This document shows, piece after piece, positions 47,811 through 58,378 of a stretch of 64,000 nt of DNA (position 1 is the first letter of the stretch; each line of letters starts with the position of its first letter). The translations under genes and the position numbers were made by a program. The stretch comes from an uncultured Glaciecola sp. (lineage in GTDB: Bacteria; Pseudomonadota; Gammaproteobacteria; Enterobacterales; Alteromonadaceae). The DNA is taken from the NCBI GenBank assembly GCA_937125395.1, contig CAKZLI010000071.1:18299-82298 (forward strand), in the 5' to 3' direction. The notes beneath the pieces are model-generated. The model was given only the letters and a program-made list of their open reading frames with translations. It was not told the origin of the DNA and ran no database searches.

Positions 47811-48830
47811 TTATTTTAATGCTGGCAACGTATCTAGCGGCCAACGTGGTTGTACCTTGGTATCTAAACTATCAAATTGCCCAGCTTTAAGACGCTGCAT
47901 GCCTGCATAGGCGATCATCGCACCGTTATCAGTACAAAACGCCAACGAAGGATAAAACACATGCTCGCCACTGGCACCAATGTGCGTCTCAAACTTCTCA
48001 CGCAAGAACCGATTAGCCGATACCCCACCGGCAATCACCACGCGCTGATAACCGGTTTGCTGTAACGCTCGTTTACACTTGATGAGTAAGGTATCCACCA
48101 CGGCTTCTTGAAATGCAAAAGCAATGTTAGCACGAGTCTCTGGCGAATCATCGGCAGCCCGGATAGTATTCGCAGCAAAGGTTTTTAAGCCACTAAATGA
48201 CATGTTTAAACCAGGTTTGTTAGTCATCGGACGAGGAAATTGGTAATGCCCTGCACTGCCTTGTTCGGCCAATTTGGCTAACAAAGGCCCACCAGGATAA
48301 TCAAGTCCCATTAATTTAGCTGTTTTATCAAATGCCTCGCCTGCAGCATCATCGACTGATTCACCCAGTACGGTGTATTCACCGATACCTTTGACATCCA
48401 CGATCATGCTATGCCCACCGGAGACCAATAAAGCAATAAAGGGATAATCTGGGTTGTTGTCTTTTTCTAGCATGGGGGCTAATAAATGCCCCTCCATATG
48501 ATGGACACCAACAATAGGCTTATCCCACGCAAAGGCCAAACTACGTGCCACCGATGAGCCTACGAGTAAGGCACCTATCAAACCTGGGCCACGTGTATAA
48601 GCAATCGCATCCAAATCGGCAGCGCTAGTCTGTGCTTCAGCTAAGGTTGCTTTGATTAAGGGAATAATTTTGCGAACGTGATCGCGTGAAGCAAGTTCAG
48701 GAACAACACCACCATAATCAGCATGAAGCTTTACTTGTGAATACAATTGATGGCCAAGTAAGCCTTGTTCGTCATCATAAACTGCAATACCTGTCTCGTC
48801 ACAGGATGTTTCAAAACCTAAAATTCGCAT
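47811..48830 (-). CDS. tsaD: tRNA N6-adenosine threonylcarbamoyltransferase TsaD
   Basis: A 339-residue Kae1/TsaD protein that transfers the threonylcarbamoyl group to A37 of ANN-decoding tRNAs with TsaB and Tsa[17 protein letters not shown] opens it; HHMEGHL holds the metal histidines; [25 protein letters not shown] and [13 protein letters not shown] complete the ATP-binding fold. It is divergent from rpsU, the common arrangement next to the macromolecular-synthesis operon. Confidence 0.97.
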   Translation of the reverse strand: MRILGFETSCDETGIAVYDDEQGLLGHQLYSQVKLHADYGGVVPELASRDHVRKIIPLIKATLAEAQTSAADLDAIAYTRGPGLIGALLVGSSVARSLAFAWDKPIVGVHHMEGHLLAPMLEKDNNPDYPFIALLVSGGHSMIVDVKGIGEYTVLGESVDDAAGEAFDKTAKLMGLDYPGGPLLAKLAEQGSAGHYQFPRPMTNKPGLNMSFSGLKTFAANTIRAADDSPETRANIAFAFQEAVVDTLLIKCKRALQQTGYQRVVIAGGVSANRFLREKFETHIGASGEHVFYPSLAFCTDNGAMIAYAGMQRLKAGQFDSLDTKVQPRWPLDTLPALK

Positions 48831-48942
48831 TTGGGGGTATCTATCTATATAATCAAATTGGCTATCAGGGTGAGGATTTTACGCATTTGTGAAAGACATG
48901 ACCAGTGAAACCAAAAAATTAAGCTGATTTCGCAATTTACCC

Positions 48943-48971
48943 TTTACAACCCTTCCTAGAATGTTTACTAT
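48943..48971 (+). promoter_or_regulatory. Likely sigma70 promoter of rpsU-yqeY-dnaG
   Basis: TTTACA (48943-48948) and TACTAT (48966-48971) with 17-base spacing, followed by a GC-rich discriminator (TGCGCACC) of the kind that makes a promoter sensitive to ppGpp. The start would be about 120 bases above rpsU, leaving a leader of that length. Rest of the tsaD-rpsU gap shows nothing else that I can name. Confidence 0.5.
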
Positions 48972-49100
48972 TGCGCACCATTTTTAGCCAGAGTGACTTT
49001 TCTGGTGATGCAATAACGACCTATTACTATTGAGTGATTTGTCACCATCACCACTATAAAACTCGCTCTGAAGATTTATTATTATTGAGGTTTACATTTA

Positions 49101-49316
49101 ATGCCTATCGTTAAAGTTAGAGAGAACGAACCGTTTGACGTAGCACTTCGTCGTTTTAAACGTTCATGTGAAAAAGCAGGTGTCTTATCAGAAGTACGCA
49201 AGCGCGAATTTTTTGAAAAGCCAACTTGGGAACGTAAGCGTAAGAAAGCTGCAGCGAAAAAGCGTCATTTGAAGAAGCTATCTCGTGAAAACGCTCGTCG
49301 CGTTAAACTTTACTAA
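49101..49316 (+). CDS. rpsU: 30S ribosomal protein S21
   Basis: A 71-residue basic protein, the standard S21: [36 protein letters not shown]-type run (here [20 protein letters not shown]) and the ending [11 protein letters not shown]. It opens the macromolecular-synthesis operon. Translation initiation of some mRNAs depends on S21. Confidence 0.98.
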   Translation: MPIVKVRENEPFDVALRRFKRSCEKAGVLSEVRKREFFEKPTWERKRKKAAAKKRHLKKLSRENARRVKLY

Positions 49317-49336
49317 GACCTCTTTTAGTAAAATAT

Positions 49337-49387
49337 CATTCCTGCGGGAATGAATTATATCAAGGCAGCCATCGGGTTGCCTTTTTA
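49337..49387 (+). terminator. rpsU hairpin and attenuating terminator
   Basis: Two hairpins follow rpsU. A perfect CATTCC/GGAATG stem with a TGCG loop (49337-49352) may protect or mark a processing site. A second stem, GGCAGCC/GGTTGCC with one wobble and followed by TTTTT (about 49362-49387), is an intrinsic terminator. In E. coli a terminator and an RNase E cut after rpsU let S21 be made in excess of DnaG; the same design is likely here. Confidence 0.75.
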
Positions 49388-49407
49388 GTTTGTTTAGGGA
49401 AAAAATC

Positions 49408-49851
49408 ATGACATTAATCGACACGTTAAAAGAAGAACAAAAAGTATCAATGCGCGCCAAAGACAAATTGCGTCTGGGGACCATTCGCATGACGCTAGCC
49501 GCGGTTAAGCAGCGTGAAATCGATGAACGAATTGAATTAACCGACGCAGATGTATTGGGTATTATTACCAAAATGGTAAAGCAACGCAAAGATGCAGCAC
49601 AACAGTTTACTGATGCACAACGTCAAGACCTTGCAGATAAAGAACTAGCCGAAATTGTCATTTTAGAAAGCTTTTTACCACAGCCATTAACCGCTGATGA
49701 AGTCGATGCCTTGATCACTCAAGCCATTGCTGCAACAGGTGCTGCTGGCATGCAAGATATGGGTAAAGTCATGGGCGTACTCAAACCGCAACTACAAGGC
49801 CGTGCGGATATGGGTAAAGTCAGTGGATTAATCAAAGCGCAATTAAGCTAA
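49408..49851 (+). CDS. yqeY: GatB/YqeY domain protein
   Basis: A 147-residue helical protein related to the tRNA-binding tail of GatB. TLIDTLKEEQKVSMRAKDK, RLGTIRMTLAAVKQREIDER, LPQPLTADEVDALI and MGKVMGVLKPQLQGRADMGKV are typical. Its molecular job is unclear; association with glutamine-dependent tRNA amidation is only by homology. The ATG at 49408 follows AGGGA and is preferred over the track start. It is inserted between rpsU and dnaG, nine bases before the latter, as in many gammaproteobacteria. Confidence 0.93.
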   Translation: MTLIDTLKEEQKVSMRAKDKLRLGTIRMTLAAVKQREIDERIELTDADVLGIITKMVKQRKDAAQQFTDAQRQDLADKELAEIVILESFLPQPLTADEVDALITQAIAATGAAGMQDMGKVMGVLKPQLQGRADMGKVSGLIKAQLS

Positions 49852-49860
49852 GTCACTATT

Positions 49861-51642
49861 ATGGCTGGGCGTATCCCACGGGATTTCATTGATGATTTGA
49901 TTGCACGTACCGATATCGTTGATATCGTTGATAGTCGTGTCAAATTAAAAAAAGCAGGTAAAAATTACCAAGCCTGCTGTCCTTTTCATAATGAAAAGTC
50001 TCCTTCATTCACCGTCTCAGCCGAAAAACAGTTTTACCATTGCTTTGGCTGTGGCGAACATGGCAATGCGTTATCATTTATTATGGAATTTGATCGCTTA
50101 GAGTTTGTCGAAGCTATTGAAGAACTTGCAAGTTTTCATGCCATCGACGTGCCGCGTGAACAATCGATACAACCATTTAATAAAGCCGCTTCTCAAGAAA
50201 AAAAACAACAACGTGAAAACGACTATGAGTTGATGGAAAAAGCCGCGAAGTTTTTTCAACATCAGCTCAAGCATCATGCCAATTCCAGTAAAGTCATTAG
50301 TTATCTCAAAGATCGCGGGTTGAGCGGTGAGATCGTTAAATCCTGGGAAATGGGTTATGCCCCTGCCGAATGGCAAGGTTTAGCGGATGCGTTAGGTAAA
50401 ACGCCAGAGCAAGCTCAGCAATGTGTCGATTTAAAAATCATGACGCAGAACGACAATGGTAAACGGTTTGATTTTTTTCGTGACCGGTTAATGTTTCCCA
50501 TCCGTGACAAACGTGGTCGAGTTATCGGTTTTGGTGGCCGAGTGATTGACCCAGAACAAAGTCCAAAATATTTAAACTCTCCAGAGACGCGGATATTTTT
50601 TAAAGGCAGTGAGCTATATGGTCTGTACCGTGCACGGAACATGCAACGTCATATTGACCGAATCATTGTTGTAGAAGGCTACATGGACGTGGTGGCATTA
50701 AGCCAATTTGATATTAATTACGCAGTCGCGTCACTTGGTACAGCAACGACCCCAGAACATGTGCAGTTAATGTTACGCAATACCGATGAAATCGTGTGCT
50801 GTTATGATGGTGACAAAGCAGGACGCGGCGCAGCATGGCGCACGATGGAAAACGCCCTACCAATGCTCAAGGACGGAAAGTCCATGAAGTTTATGTTTTT
50901 GCCCGATGGTGAAGACCCCGATACTATGGTTCGGCAAATCGGTAAAACAGCGCTAGAAGAACAGTTTGTGCAGGCAATGCCATTATCTCAGTTTTTGTTT
51001 GATAACCTGTTGCAACGCCATAATGTTGCGTCTGTTGAGGGCAAAGCCGCCTTGCGTGCAGAAGCGCAACCGATCATCGCATCCGTTGCCGGCGATATTC
51101 AAAAAGAAATACTGCAAGGTGAATTAAGTAAACTGCTAGGAGACTATGACCGCTACCAACTGGACCGTGACATCAACCGGGCGAATCAACACAGCACCAA
51201 AATGCCTAAGCCATCGAGTAATGCCCCACAAAAGCTTTCGCAAACCCCAGTACGGATGTTAATTCAACTATTGATTGATAACCCTCAACTAGCGCATCAA
51301 GTGCCACAAGTTAACCCGCAAGCATTAGCCGAAGCACAATTACCTGGATTGGTTTTTTTAATTGAGCTGCATCAGTTTTGTCACCATCAACCAGGACTTA
51401 ATACAGCAGCAGTCTTTGAGCATTTTCGTCATCACGAATTTGCAGGGCACCTACAAACCTTGCTTGCGCAAGAATGGCTAGTGGATGATGCTGACAAAAA
51501 AATGGTATACGTCAGTACGTTTAAGCGCTTAGTTGATCAGTTCTTAGCCGGACAGAGTGATGCATTAATTGCAAAATCAAGGCATGTTGGGCTCACTGCA
51601 GAAGAAAAAATCACCCTGCAAAAATTATTAATGAAAAAATAA
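49861..51642 (+). CDS. dnaG: DNA primase DnaG
   Basis: A 593-residue primase. The zinc-binding domain has Cys40, His43, Cys61 and Cys64 (CPFHNEKSPSF, HCFGCGEHGNA). The RNA-polymerase core includes RLMFPIRDKRGRVIGFGGRV and the TOPRIM motif VVEGYMDVVAL (about 267-277), then CYDGDKAGRGAAW. A C-terminal helicase-binding domain contacts DnaB. Length is normal. Confidence 0.97.
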   Translation: MAGRIPRDFIDDLIARTDIVDIVDSRVKLKKAGKNYQACCPFHNEKSPSFTVSAEKQFYHCFGCGEHGNALSFIMEFDRLEFVEAIEELASFHAIDVPREQSIQPFNKAASQEKKQQRENDYELMEKAAKFFQHQLKHHANSSKVISYLKDRGLSGEIVKSWEMGYAPAEWQGLADALGKTPEQAQQCVDLKIMTQNDNGKRFDFFRDRLMFPIRDKRGRVIGFGGRVIDPEQSPKYLNSPETRIFFKGSELYGLYRARNMQRHIDRIIVVEGYMDVVALSQFDINYAVASLGTATTPEHVQLMLRNTDEIVCCYDGDKAGRGAAWRTMENALPMLKDGKSMKFMFLPDGEDPDTMVRQIGKTALEEQFVQAMPLSQFLFDNLLQRHNVASVEGKAALRAEAQPIIASVAGDIQKEILQGELSKLLGDYDRYQLDRDINRANQHSTKMPKPSSNAPQKLSQTPVRMLIQLLIDNPQLAHQVPQVNPQALAEAQLPGLVFLIELHQFCHHQPGLNTAAVFEHFRHHEFAGHLQTLLAQEWLVDDADKKMVYVSTFKRLVDQFLAGQSDALIAKSRHVGLTAEEKITLQKLLMKK

Positions 51643-51783
51643 CGACCTGCCTCGTTGACGTTCAGCTGCGTTAATATGGTGCGTAAATTTGACATTTTCA
51701 AAATACCAGTAATATTTAAAGTATATAAAATTAGAAATATCCGCATAGTGGCAATTTGTATCTAGTATATTTACTACAAATTC

Positions 51784-51792
51784 TGCTATAAT
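51784..51792 (+). promoter_or_regulatory. Extended -10 promoter of rpoD
   Basis: TGCTATAAT in the 272-base dnaG-rpoD gap is a perfect extended -10 (TGnTATAAT). There is no good -35 at standard spacing, as often with extended -10 promoters. The start would be near 51799, about 115 bases above rpoD, allowing sigma70 to be made independently of rpsU-dnaG readthrough. Confidence 0.6.
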
Positions 51793-51914
51793 TACCTATT
51801 CGTTAACGTCTCAGTGAAGAGTATCGTTTCCAAAATCAACGAGCCAATGATCCATAGCATCGGATGCTAGGATAAGTCGTTTTACATCGGTTCGCATGAG
51901 AAGTGTAAATATTT

Positions 51915-53747
51915 ATGCAAAGTAAGCAGTCTCAGATCAAACTTCTGATTGTCAAAGGTAAAGAGCAAGGGTATCTAACTTTTGCCGAAGTCAACGACCA
52001 CCTACCACAAGACATCGTTGATTCAGACCAAATCGAAGATATCATCCGTATGATCAATGACATGGGTATTCAAGTATTTGAATCTGCCCCTGATGCTGAT
52101 GAATTACTTATGGCCGAAACGACCGCTGATGAAGAAGTCGCAGAAGCAGCAGCACAAGCACTCGCCACCGTCGAAAGCGAGATTGGTCGCACTACAGATC
52201 CAGTTCGTATGTACATGCGTGAAATGGGTACCGTTGAGCTATTGACTCGCCAAGGTGAGATCGAGATTGCCAAGCGTATCGAAGATGGTATTAATCAGGT
52301 ACAGTGCTCTGTTGCTGAATACCCTGAAGCCATTACTCATTTGCTTGACCAATGGGACTTGTACGAAGCTGAAGAGATTCGTTTGAGTGATATCATTGTC
52401 GGATTTGTTGATCCGAATGAAGAAGCTGACCTAGCTCCCACAGCTACGCACATTGGTTCGGACTTGTCTGAAGAAGAATTAAAAGATGAAGATGATGATT
52501 CTGAAGGTGACGAAGAGGAAGAAGAGGAAGATACAGGTGTTGATCCTGAACTAGCACGTGAAAAATTTGACGCCTTGCGTAAGCAATACTTCAAAGCACG
52601 TGAAGTGATCGAGGCAAAAGGTCGTTCAAGTGCAGCAGCTAAGAAGCAACTTGCTAACCTATCAGAAGTATTTAAAGAATTTCGCTTAATACCTAAGCAG
52701 TTTGACCGTATGGTCAAAAATATGCGCAACATGATGGACCGCATTCGCATTCAAGAACGTTTGATTATGAAGCACTGTGTTGCTCAGGCCAAAATGCCCA
52801 AAAAGGACTTCATCAAAGCCTTTGCTGGTAATGAAACCTCTACTGATTGGTATTTCAAGCTCATCAAAACCAATAAGCCATATGTGCTTGTTTTGGAAAC
52901 ATTCCAAGAAGATATTGAACGCAGTGTCGGTAAGATGAACGCTGTTGAAGCTGAGACGGGTTTATGTATTGCTGATATCAAAGATATTAACCGTCGCATG
53001 TCGATCGGTGAAGCAAAAGCGCGTCGTGCCAAAAAAGAAATGGTCGAAGCTAACCTTCGTCTAGTTATCTCAATCGCCAAAAAATACACTAACCGTGGTT
53101 TACAGTTCTTGGATCTGATCCAAGAAGGTAACATCGGTTTGATGAAAGCAGTCGATAAGTTTGAGTACCGCCGTGGTTATAAGTTTTCAACTTATGCTAC
53201 TTGGTGGATACGTCAAGCGATTACGCGTTCAATTGCCGATCAGGCTCGCACCATCCGTATTCCAGTACATATGATCGAAACGATTAACAAACTCAATCGT
53301 ATTTCTCGTCAAATGCTACAAGAGATGGGTCGTGAACCAACGCCTGAAGAATTATCCGAACGCATGATTATGCCAGAAGATAAGATCCGTAAGGTACTCA
53401 AGATTGCTAAAGAGCCAATCTCAATGGAAACGCCGATTGGTGATGATGAAGATTCACACTTAGGTGACTTTATTGAAGATAGCACTATTATTCAGCCGCT
53501 TGATTCAGCGACTGGCGGTAGTCTTAAAGATGCAACCCAAGATGTACTTGCTGGGTTAACACAACGTGAAGCAAAAGTTCTGCGGATGCGTTTTGGTATC
53601 GACATGAATACTGACCATACCTTGGAAGAAGTCGGTAAGCAGTTTGATGTAACCCGCGAACGTATTCGTCAAATCGAAGCTAAAGCGTTACGTAAATTAC
53701 GCCATCCAAGCCGTTCTGAGCAACTTAGAAGTTTCTTAGACGAATAA
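51915..53747 (+). CDS. rpoD: RNA polymerase sigma factor sigma70 (RpoD)
   Basis: A 610-residue primary sigma factor. Region 1.1 (about 1-80), region 1.2 ([22 protein letters not shown]), a long non-conserved insert with a very acidic run ([10 protein letters not shown]) near residue 200, then regions 2 ([27 protein letters not shown] and [12 protein letters not shown]), 3 and 4 ([24 protein letters not shown]) are all visible. It ends the macromolecular-synthesis operon. Confidence 0.98.
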   Translation: MQSKQSQIKLLIVKGKEQGYLTFAEVNDHLPQDIVDSDQIEDIIRMINDMGIQVFESAPDADELLMAETTADEEVAEAAAQALATVESEIGRTTDPVRMYMREMGTVELLTRQGEIEIAKRIEDGINQVQCSVAEYPEAITHLLDQWDLYEAEEIRLSDIIVGFVDPNEEADLAPTATHIGSDLSEEELKDEDDDSEGDEEEEEEDTGVDPELAREKFDALRKQYFKAREVIEAKGRSSAAAKKQLANLSEVFKEFRLIPKQFDRMVKNMRNMMDRIRIQERLIMKHCVAQAKMPKKDFIKAFAGNETSTDWYFKLIKTNKPYVLVLETFQEDIERSVGKMNAVEAETGLCIADIKDINRRMSIGEAKARRAKKEMVEANLRLVISIAKKYTNRGLQFLDLIQEGNIGLMKAVDKFEYRRGYKFSTYATWWIRQAITRSIADQARTIRIPVHMIETINKLNRISRQMLQEMGREPTPEELSERMIMPEDKIRKVLKIAKEPISMETPIGDDEDSHLGDFIEDSTIIQPLDSATGGSLKDATQDVLAGLTQREAKVLRMRFGIDMNTDHTLEEVGKQFDVTRERIRQIEAKALRKLRHPSRSEQLRSFLDE

Positions 53748-53773
53748 TTATTGATACAACAATAACTACACAA

Positions 53774-53806
53774 CAGCCCTGAACTTTGCTGCTCAGGGCT
53801 TTTTTA
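53774..53806 (+). terminator. Intrinsic terminator after rpoD
   Basis: AGCCCTGA and TCAGGGCT form a perfect 8-bp stem with a ten-base loop, followed by six T, 27 bases past the rpoD stop. Confidence 0.92.
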
Positions 53807-53822
53807 TATGTGACATAAAAAT

Positions 53823-54107
53823 ATGATTGAATTAGTAGGTTATACCGCTGCGGTTTGTACGTCGTTATCGTTTTTACCCCAAGCACTCAAAGTCCTTAAA
53901 ACTAAAGACACACAGTCCTTGTCACTGGTAATGTACAGTGTATTTACGTTTGGTGTGATGATGTGGTTAAGCTATGGGATATTGTTAAACGATTTGCCAA
54001 TGATTTTAGCGAATGTGCTCACATTTATATTGGCATTCTTTATATTGTTGATGAAAATCAAAAATAACAAAAAAGATAAACTGGCAGACCAGGCGGGCCA
54101 CCAGTAA
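53823..54107 (+). CDS. SemiSWEET-type sugar transporter (PQ-loop)
   Basis: A 94-residue membrane protein with three hydrophobic helices and the PQ motif in the first (SFLPQALKVLKTKDTQSLS), which is the minimal SemiSWEET unit; two copies dimerize to form a sugar pore. GYTAAVCTSLSFLPQ and MWLSYGILLNDLPMILANVL are typical. The substrate cannot be read from the sequence. It sits alone between the rpoD terminator and the convergent RND permease. Confidence 0.88.
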   Translation: MIELVGYTAAVCTSLSFLPQALKVLKTKDTQSLSLVMYSVFTFGVMMWLSYGILLNDLPMILANVLTFILAFFILLMKIKNNKKDKLADQAGHQ

Positions 54108-54132
54108 TTATCTTGCATTTAGCGCGATGAGT

Positions 54133-57100
54133 TTATACTTCATCGCCTTTACGATATGGCATCGCTTGCTCATATGCTTCTACTTGTTGTTTTAATGCTT
54201 CTGGTGAAGCGGTATTCTTTGCCAAAATATAATACATGGTAGGGACAACAAACAACGTCAAGAATGTTGAGAACAACACGCCAGCAAAGATAACCATACC
54301 GATCACTGCCCTACTCTCCGACCCTGGCCCTGACGCTAAGACTAAGGGTAATGCACTAAATACAGTGGTAAAGCCGGTCATAACTATCGGGCGTAATCGT
54401 TGCGTAGCCGCAGTACATAGCGCGGTTTTAAATTCCATACCTGCATCACGAAGCTGATTGGTAAATTCAACAATCAGGATGCCATTTTTGGCCGCCAGGC
54501 CAATCAACATTACCAGACCAATCTGGCTGTAGATATTCAATGACATACCACTCAAGTACAGCCCAATATAAGCCCCTACAAGTGCTAGCGGGACAGTTAA
54601 CATAATGACTAAAGGATGTATCCAACTTTCAAATTGTGCGGCTAACACTAAGTATGTGACCGCTAACGCCATTGCGAATATAAATATGAATGAGTTACCT
54701 GATTCTTGGTATAACAACGACTCACCTTTATAATCAATGGCGACGTCCTCAGGCAAATCAGTGGCAACGATATTCTCTAGATAGGCTAACGCTTCACCAA
54801 TCGTGTACCCTTCTGCTAAATTGGCTGAGATTGTGATTGAACGCATGCGATTATAGCGGTTTAAGGTAGATGAAGTTGCTTCTTCATCGACACTGACCAA
54901 ATTATCCATCGGAATAAGTTGATTGCTAGTATTAGAGCGAACAAAAATATTATCAATACTATTAGGGCTAGTAAAATCACTGTCTTTCCCCTCCAGAATG
55001 ACCTCATACTCTTGCCCTCGGTCAAGATAGCGCGATACTCTGCGCTGTCCAAGCATCGTTTCTAACGTTCGACCTATTTCAGAGATGGATACCCCTAAAT
55101 CGGCAGCTCGCTCACGATCAATATTGACATTAATCTGCGGTGTTGTTTCTTTATAATCTGAATCTAAACGCAGTAAATTGCGGTTTTCTGAGGCTTTTTC
55201 TAACAACGTATCACGCCATTGTACTAATTCCTCATAGGTATTTCCTTGTAGCACAAACTGCACCGGCCGGCCTACACCCCTGCCGCCCAATGCTGAACGC
55301 ATCAAGGCAAAAGCGCGCACATCCGGGATCCCCTGTAACTTGCCAGTGACTTCATTCATCAAATCAAACGTGCTACGTTTACGATCATCCCAGTTTGCAG
55401 CGCCAACAATTGCAATACCTGCAGAGCCACCAAATCCAGGAGTACGAACCAACACCCGACGCACTTCACCTGTATCTAAATACGGGAGTAGCACATCTTC
55501 GATTTTTTTAAGATTGTCACTATTTGATTCATAACTAGCCCCTTGTTGGGCTTGCATAAGCACAAAGAAATTACCGCGATCTTCTTTTGGAACAAATTCT
55601 TTAGGCAATAAACCATTTAATTGATATAACGCGACAAGACTGGTCGCTATCAAAATAAACACCAATATGGGTTGATGAACGGTAACTTGTAAGCGCTGAT
55701 TATACGCTTGTTCTATTTTTTTGAATACTGCGTCGACCCATGCACCAAAACCACTGCTACGGCTGCGTTTTTTTAGTAACAATGAACTCAACATTGGCGA
55801 TAACGTCAGTGCTGTGAAGCTTGAAAATGCAACCGCAGCGGCAATTGCCAATGCAAACTCCGTAAATAACCGTCCAATATTACCTTCCAAAAACACCAAT
55901 GGCACAAATACCGAAATCAATACTAACGTTGTGGCAATAACCGCAAAGCCCACTTCTCTAGCACCACGATACGAGGCCAATAGTGGTGGCTCTCCCATTT
56001 CAATCCGTCGATAAATATTCTCAAGCACCACGATCGCATCATCAACCACTAATCCTATCGCTAACACTAGGGCTAATAAGGTCAACAAGTTAATAGAGAA
56101 GCCTAATGCATACATGACAATAAATGCAGCAACCAGTGACACCGGAACCGTAATAGCCGGGATAATGGTGGCTCTGATATTACCTAAGAAAATATATATC
56201 ACTACCACTACCATCAACATTGCGATAGCCAGCGTGTTGTATACTTCGTTAATGGATTCTTCAATGAACACCGATGAATCATAGCTCGGTACAATAAAAA
56301 TATTATCTGGTAATGTTTGTGTGATTTGTGCAATCTCCGCCTTGGCATTGCGCGCGACTTCCAAGGTATTTGCTTTAGATTGTTTGACAATACCCAAACC
56401 AATCATATTAACGCCATCACCACGAAAATCGGTTTCATCGTCCTCAGCGGCAAGTTCTACTGTCGCAACTTCAGATAATCGCACCAAATAACCGTCCACA
56501 TTGGATTTGATCGTTAAGCGGGCAAAGTCATCTGGTGTTAAAAATGAACGTGCCACGCGCACTTCAAAATCACGCGATGCGGACTCAACGCGTCCAGCGG
56601 GTAATTCGACATTTTCGCTACGAATTACGCGTTCAACGTCTGCTACCGTGACGCCTCGTGCAGCCATTGCTTGTTTATCTAACCATACTTTCATGGCATA
56701 GCTTCGACCACCGCCTATTCGAACACGCGCCACACCATCAACAGTCGATAGTTGATCGGCAATAAAGCGATCCGCGTAATCTGTCAATTCCATAACAGAC
56801 AAATTACTAGAGCGAAGGTTGTACCATACAATCACATCTTCATTTGAGCCCGCTTTAGATACTTCTGGTGGAAAAGCTTGATCTGGTAAGTTATTCAGCG
56901 CACGACTAATGCGCTCTCGAACATCATTGGAGGCGGCATCGATGTCACGTGATAAATTAAATTCAATCGAAATACTCGAGCGTCCATTGCGGGATGATGA
57001 TGAGATGTTTTTTATTCCTTCAATACCACTAATACGATCTTCCAGTAACTGCGTGATACGGGTTTCAATAATGGTTGCTGAAGCCCCAGGATAGCTGGTA

Positions 57101-57243
57101 CTAACAGACACAATGGGTGGGTCAATATCAGGATATTCACGCAGCGATAATAAGCTAATCGCAACAATCCCAAACACAATTAATAATAAATTAACGACAC
57201 TTGCAAATACCGGTCGTTTAACGGATAAATCAGACAATAACAT
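54133..57243 (-). CDS. RND efflux permease (HAE-1 family)
   Basis: A 1036-residue proton-driven inner-membrane pump. The N-terminus (LSVKRPVFASVVNLLLIVFG), SYPGASATIIETRITQLLEDRISGIEGI, the proton-relay motif GLVVDDAIVVLENIYRR with paired aspartates, and GLAAKNGILIVEFTNQLRD with the relay lysine fit a drug-type RND protein; twelve membrane spans and two large periplasmic loops are evident. It follows its adaptor gene after five bases. No outer-membrane channel gene lies nearby, so it presumably uses TolC from elsewhere. The substrate is unknown. Confidence 0.94.
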   Translation of the reverse strand: MLLSDLSVKRPVFASVVNLLLIVFGIVAISLLSLREYPDIDPPIVSVSTSYPGASATIIETRITQLLEDRISGIEGIKNISSSSRNGRSSISIEFNLSRDIDAASNDVRERISRALNNLPDQAFPPEVSKAGSNEDVIVWYNLRSSNLSVMELTDYADRFIADQLSTVDGVARVRIGGGRSYAMKVWLDKQAMAARGVTVADVERVIRSENVELPAGRVESASRDFEVRVARSFLTPDDFARLTIKSNVDGYLVRLSEVATVELAAEDDETDFRGDGVNMIGLGIVKQSKANTLEVARNAKAEIAQITQTLPDNIFIVPSYDSSVFIEESINEVYNTLAIAMLMVVVVIYIFLGNIRATIIPAITVPVSLVAAFIVMYALGFSINLLTLLALVLAIGLVVDDAIVVLENIYRRIEMGEPPLLASYRGAREVGFAVIATTLVLISVFVPLVFLEGNIGRLFTEFALAIAAAVAFSSFTALTLSPMLSSLLLKKRSRSSGFGAWVDAVFKKIEQAYNQRLQVTVHQPILVFILIATSLVALYQLNGLLPKEFVPKEDRGNFFVLMQAQQGASYESNSDNLKKIEDVLLPYLDTGEVRRVLVRTPGFGGSAGIAIVGAANWDDRKRSTFDLMNEVTGKLQGIPDVRAFALMRSALGGRGVGRPVQFVLQGNTYEELVQWRDTLLEKASENRNLLRLDSDYKETTPQINVNIDRERAADLGVSISEIGRTLETMLGQRRVSRYLDRGQEYEVILEGKDSDFTSPNSIDNIFVRSNTSNQLIPMDNLVSVDEEATSSTLNRYNRMRSITISANLAEGYTIGEALAYLENIVATDLPEDVAIDYKGESLLYQESGNSFIFIFAMALAVTYLVLAAQFESWIHPLVIMLTVPLALVGAYIGLYLSGMSLNIYSQIGLVMLIGLAAKNGILIVEFTNQLRDAGMEFKTALCTAATQRLRPIVMTGFTTVFSALPLVLASGPGSESRAVIGMVIFAGVLFSTFLTLFVVPTMYYILAKNTASPEALKQQVEAYEQAMPYRKGDEV

Positions 57244-57248
57244 ACGGT

Positions 57249-58337
57249 TTATCCTTGTGAACGTTCAAGCGCGGGTGCTGGGTTGGCCGTTGCATTTAAT
57301 ACACGCAATGTCGACCCATTTCTGATCCTAAGCGTCCCCTGCACGACGACCTCATCACCACTGTCTAGACCGGATAGTATCTGTACGGTTCCTGGGCGGC
57401 GCTCACCTATTAGTACTTGTGTTTTTAATGCTTTGCCATCTGTGACTTTAAATACAAACTGATCCTTGTGATCAGGTACAAGGGCTTTTTCATCGATGAC
57501 TAATGCACTCAGTACACGTTTTTGTAAGGTCACCGTTAACAACATACCGGGTCTTAATTGACCTGATTCGTTATTGATCACCGTGCGAATATTGATCGAA
57601 CGTGTTGCTGGGTCGATGCGTGAATCAACATTGGTAATAATTCCACTAAATTGCACACCTGGGTATGCCACTGATTCTGCAAAAACCGTCTGCCCATCGG
57701 CTACACTGGGTAAATGACGCTCAGAGATAGCAAAATCAACTTTTATGGTTGCCAAATCATCCAATGTTGTCAGTACATCGCCGGGACGAACAAACGCACC
57801 TAAGGACACCTGACGTAGGCCTAACTTGCCAGAAAACGGAGCCGTGATCAGGGTTTTATTTAAATTTTCTTGCGCGACTTCTCGTTGCGCTGTTAATGCT
57901 TTGACTCGCGCTTGGCGTTCATCTAGTAACTGTTTCGAGGTTGAATTACTCAAGGATAAATTTTCAAAGCGTGCTAATTGACGTTGAGCTTCAGCTAGGT
58001 TGATGTCAATTTCATTGAGCTTTGCTTGTTGTTCTTTATTGTTTAAGCGTGCCAGTAAACTGCCTTTTTCGACTTGTTGTCCATCACTAAAATGTAACTC
58101 AGTAATCACATCGGCTTGCTGCGGGGTAATCATCACAGATTCATTTGCTTTAGCGGTGCCTAACGCTTGCAGAGTAATCGCAAATGGCTCGATGCCGGCA
58201 ATCTGTGTCATTACAGGTGTTGCTCTGCTGCCGCGCTGCTGATCAACTGACGCTTTGGGTAAATTGATATAAATTAAAAAACCAACAATGGCGATAACAC
58301 CAATTAATAGCGGAGAAAAACCAAGACGTTTAAACAT
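57249..58337 (-). CDS. RND efflux periplasmic adaptor subunit
   Basis: A membrane-fusion protein of 362 residues from the ATG at 58337, which follows AGGA by five bases (the track starts at a TTG 15 bases earlier). A single N-terminal anchor (FSPLLIGVIAIVGFLIYI) is followed by the first half of a lipoyl domain (ITPQQADVITELHFSDGQQVEKGSLLA in two pieces), an alpha-helical hairpin, the second lipoyl half (APFSGKLGLRQVSLGAFVRPGD) and the beta-barrel domain. It is first in a two-gene operon with the permease and has a long anchor in place of a lipobox. No regulator gene is adjacent. Confidence 0.93.
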   Translation of the reverse strand: MFKRLGFSPLLIGVIAIVGFLIYINLPKASVDQQRGSRATPVMTQIAGIEPFAITLQALGTAKANESVMITPQQADVITELHFSDGQQVEKGSLLARLNNKEQQAKLNEIDINLAEAQRQLARFENLSLSNSTSKQLLDERQARVKALTAQREVAQENLNKTLITAPFSGKLGLRQVSLGAFVRPGDVLTTLDDLATIKVDFAISERHLPSVADGQTVFAESVAYPGVQFSGIITNVDSRIDPATRSINIRTVINNESGQLRPGMLLTVTLQKRVLSALVIDEKALVPDHKDQFVFKVTDGKALKTQVLIGERRPGTVQILSGLDSGDEVVVQGTLRIRNGSTLRVLNATANPAPALERSQG

Positions 58338-58378
58338 AAAATTCCTAATCAATGTAAAAAATAATATCGCCTAATAAT

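Noticed and set aside
52337-52750. 137-codon minus-strand ORF with a run of serines
   Set aside because: The serine run is just the antisense of the acidic Glu/Asp run in rpoD.
54124-54146. GCGATGA/TCATCGC hairpin between the SemiSWEET gene and the RND permease
   Set aside because: A perfect 7-bp stem, but it lacks a T-run on either strand and overlaps the permease stop; not supported as an intrinsic terminator.
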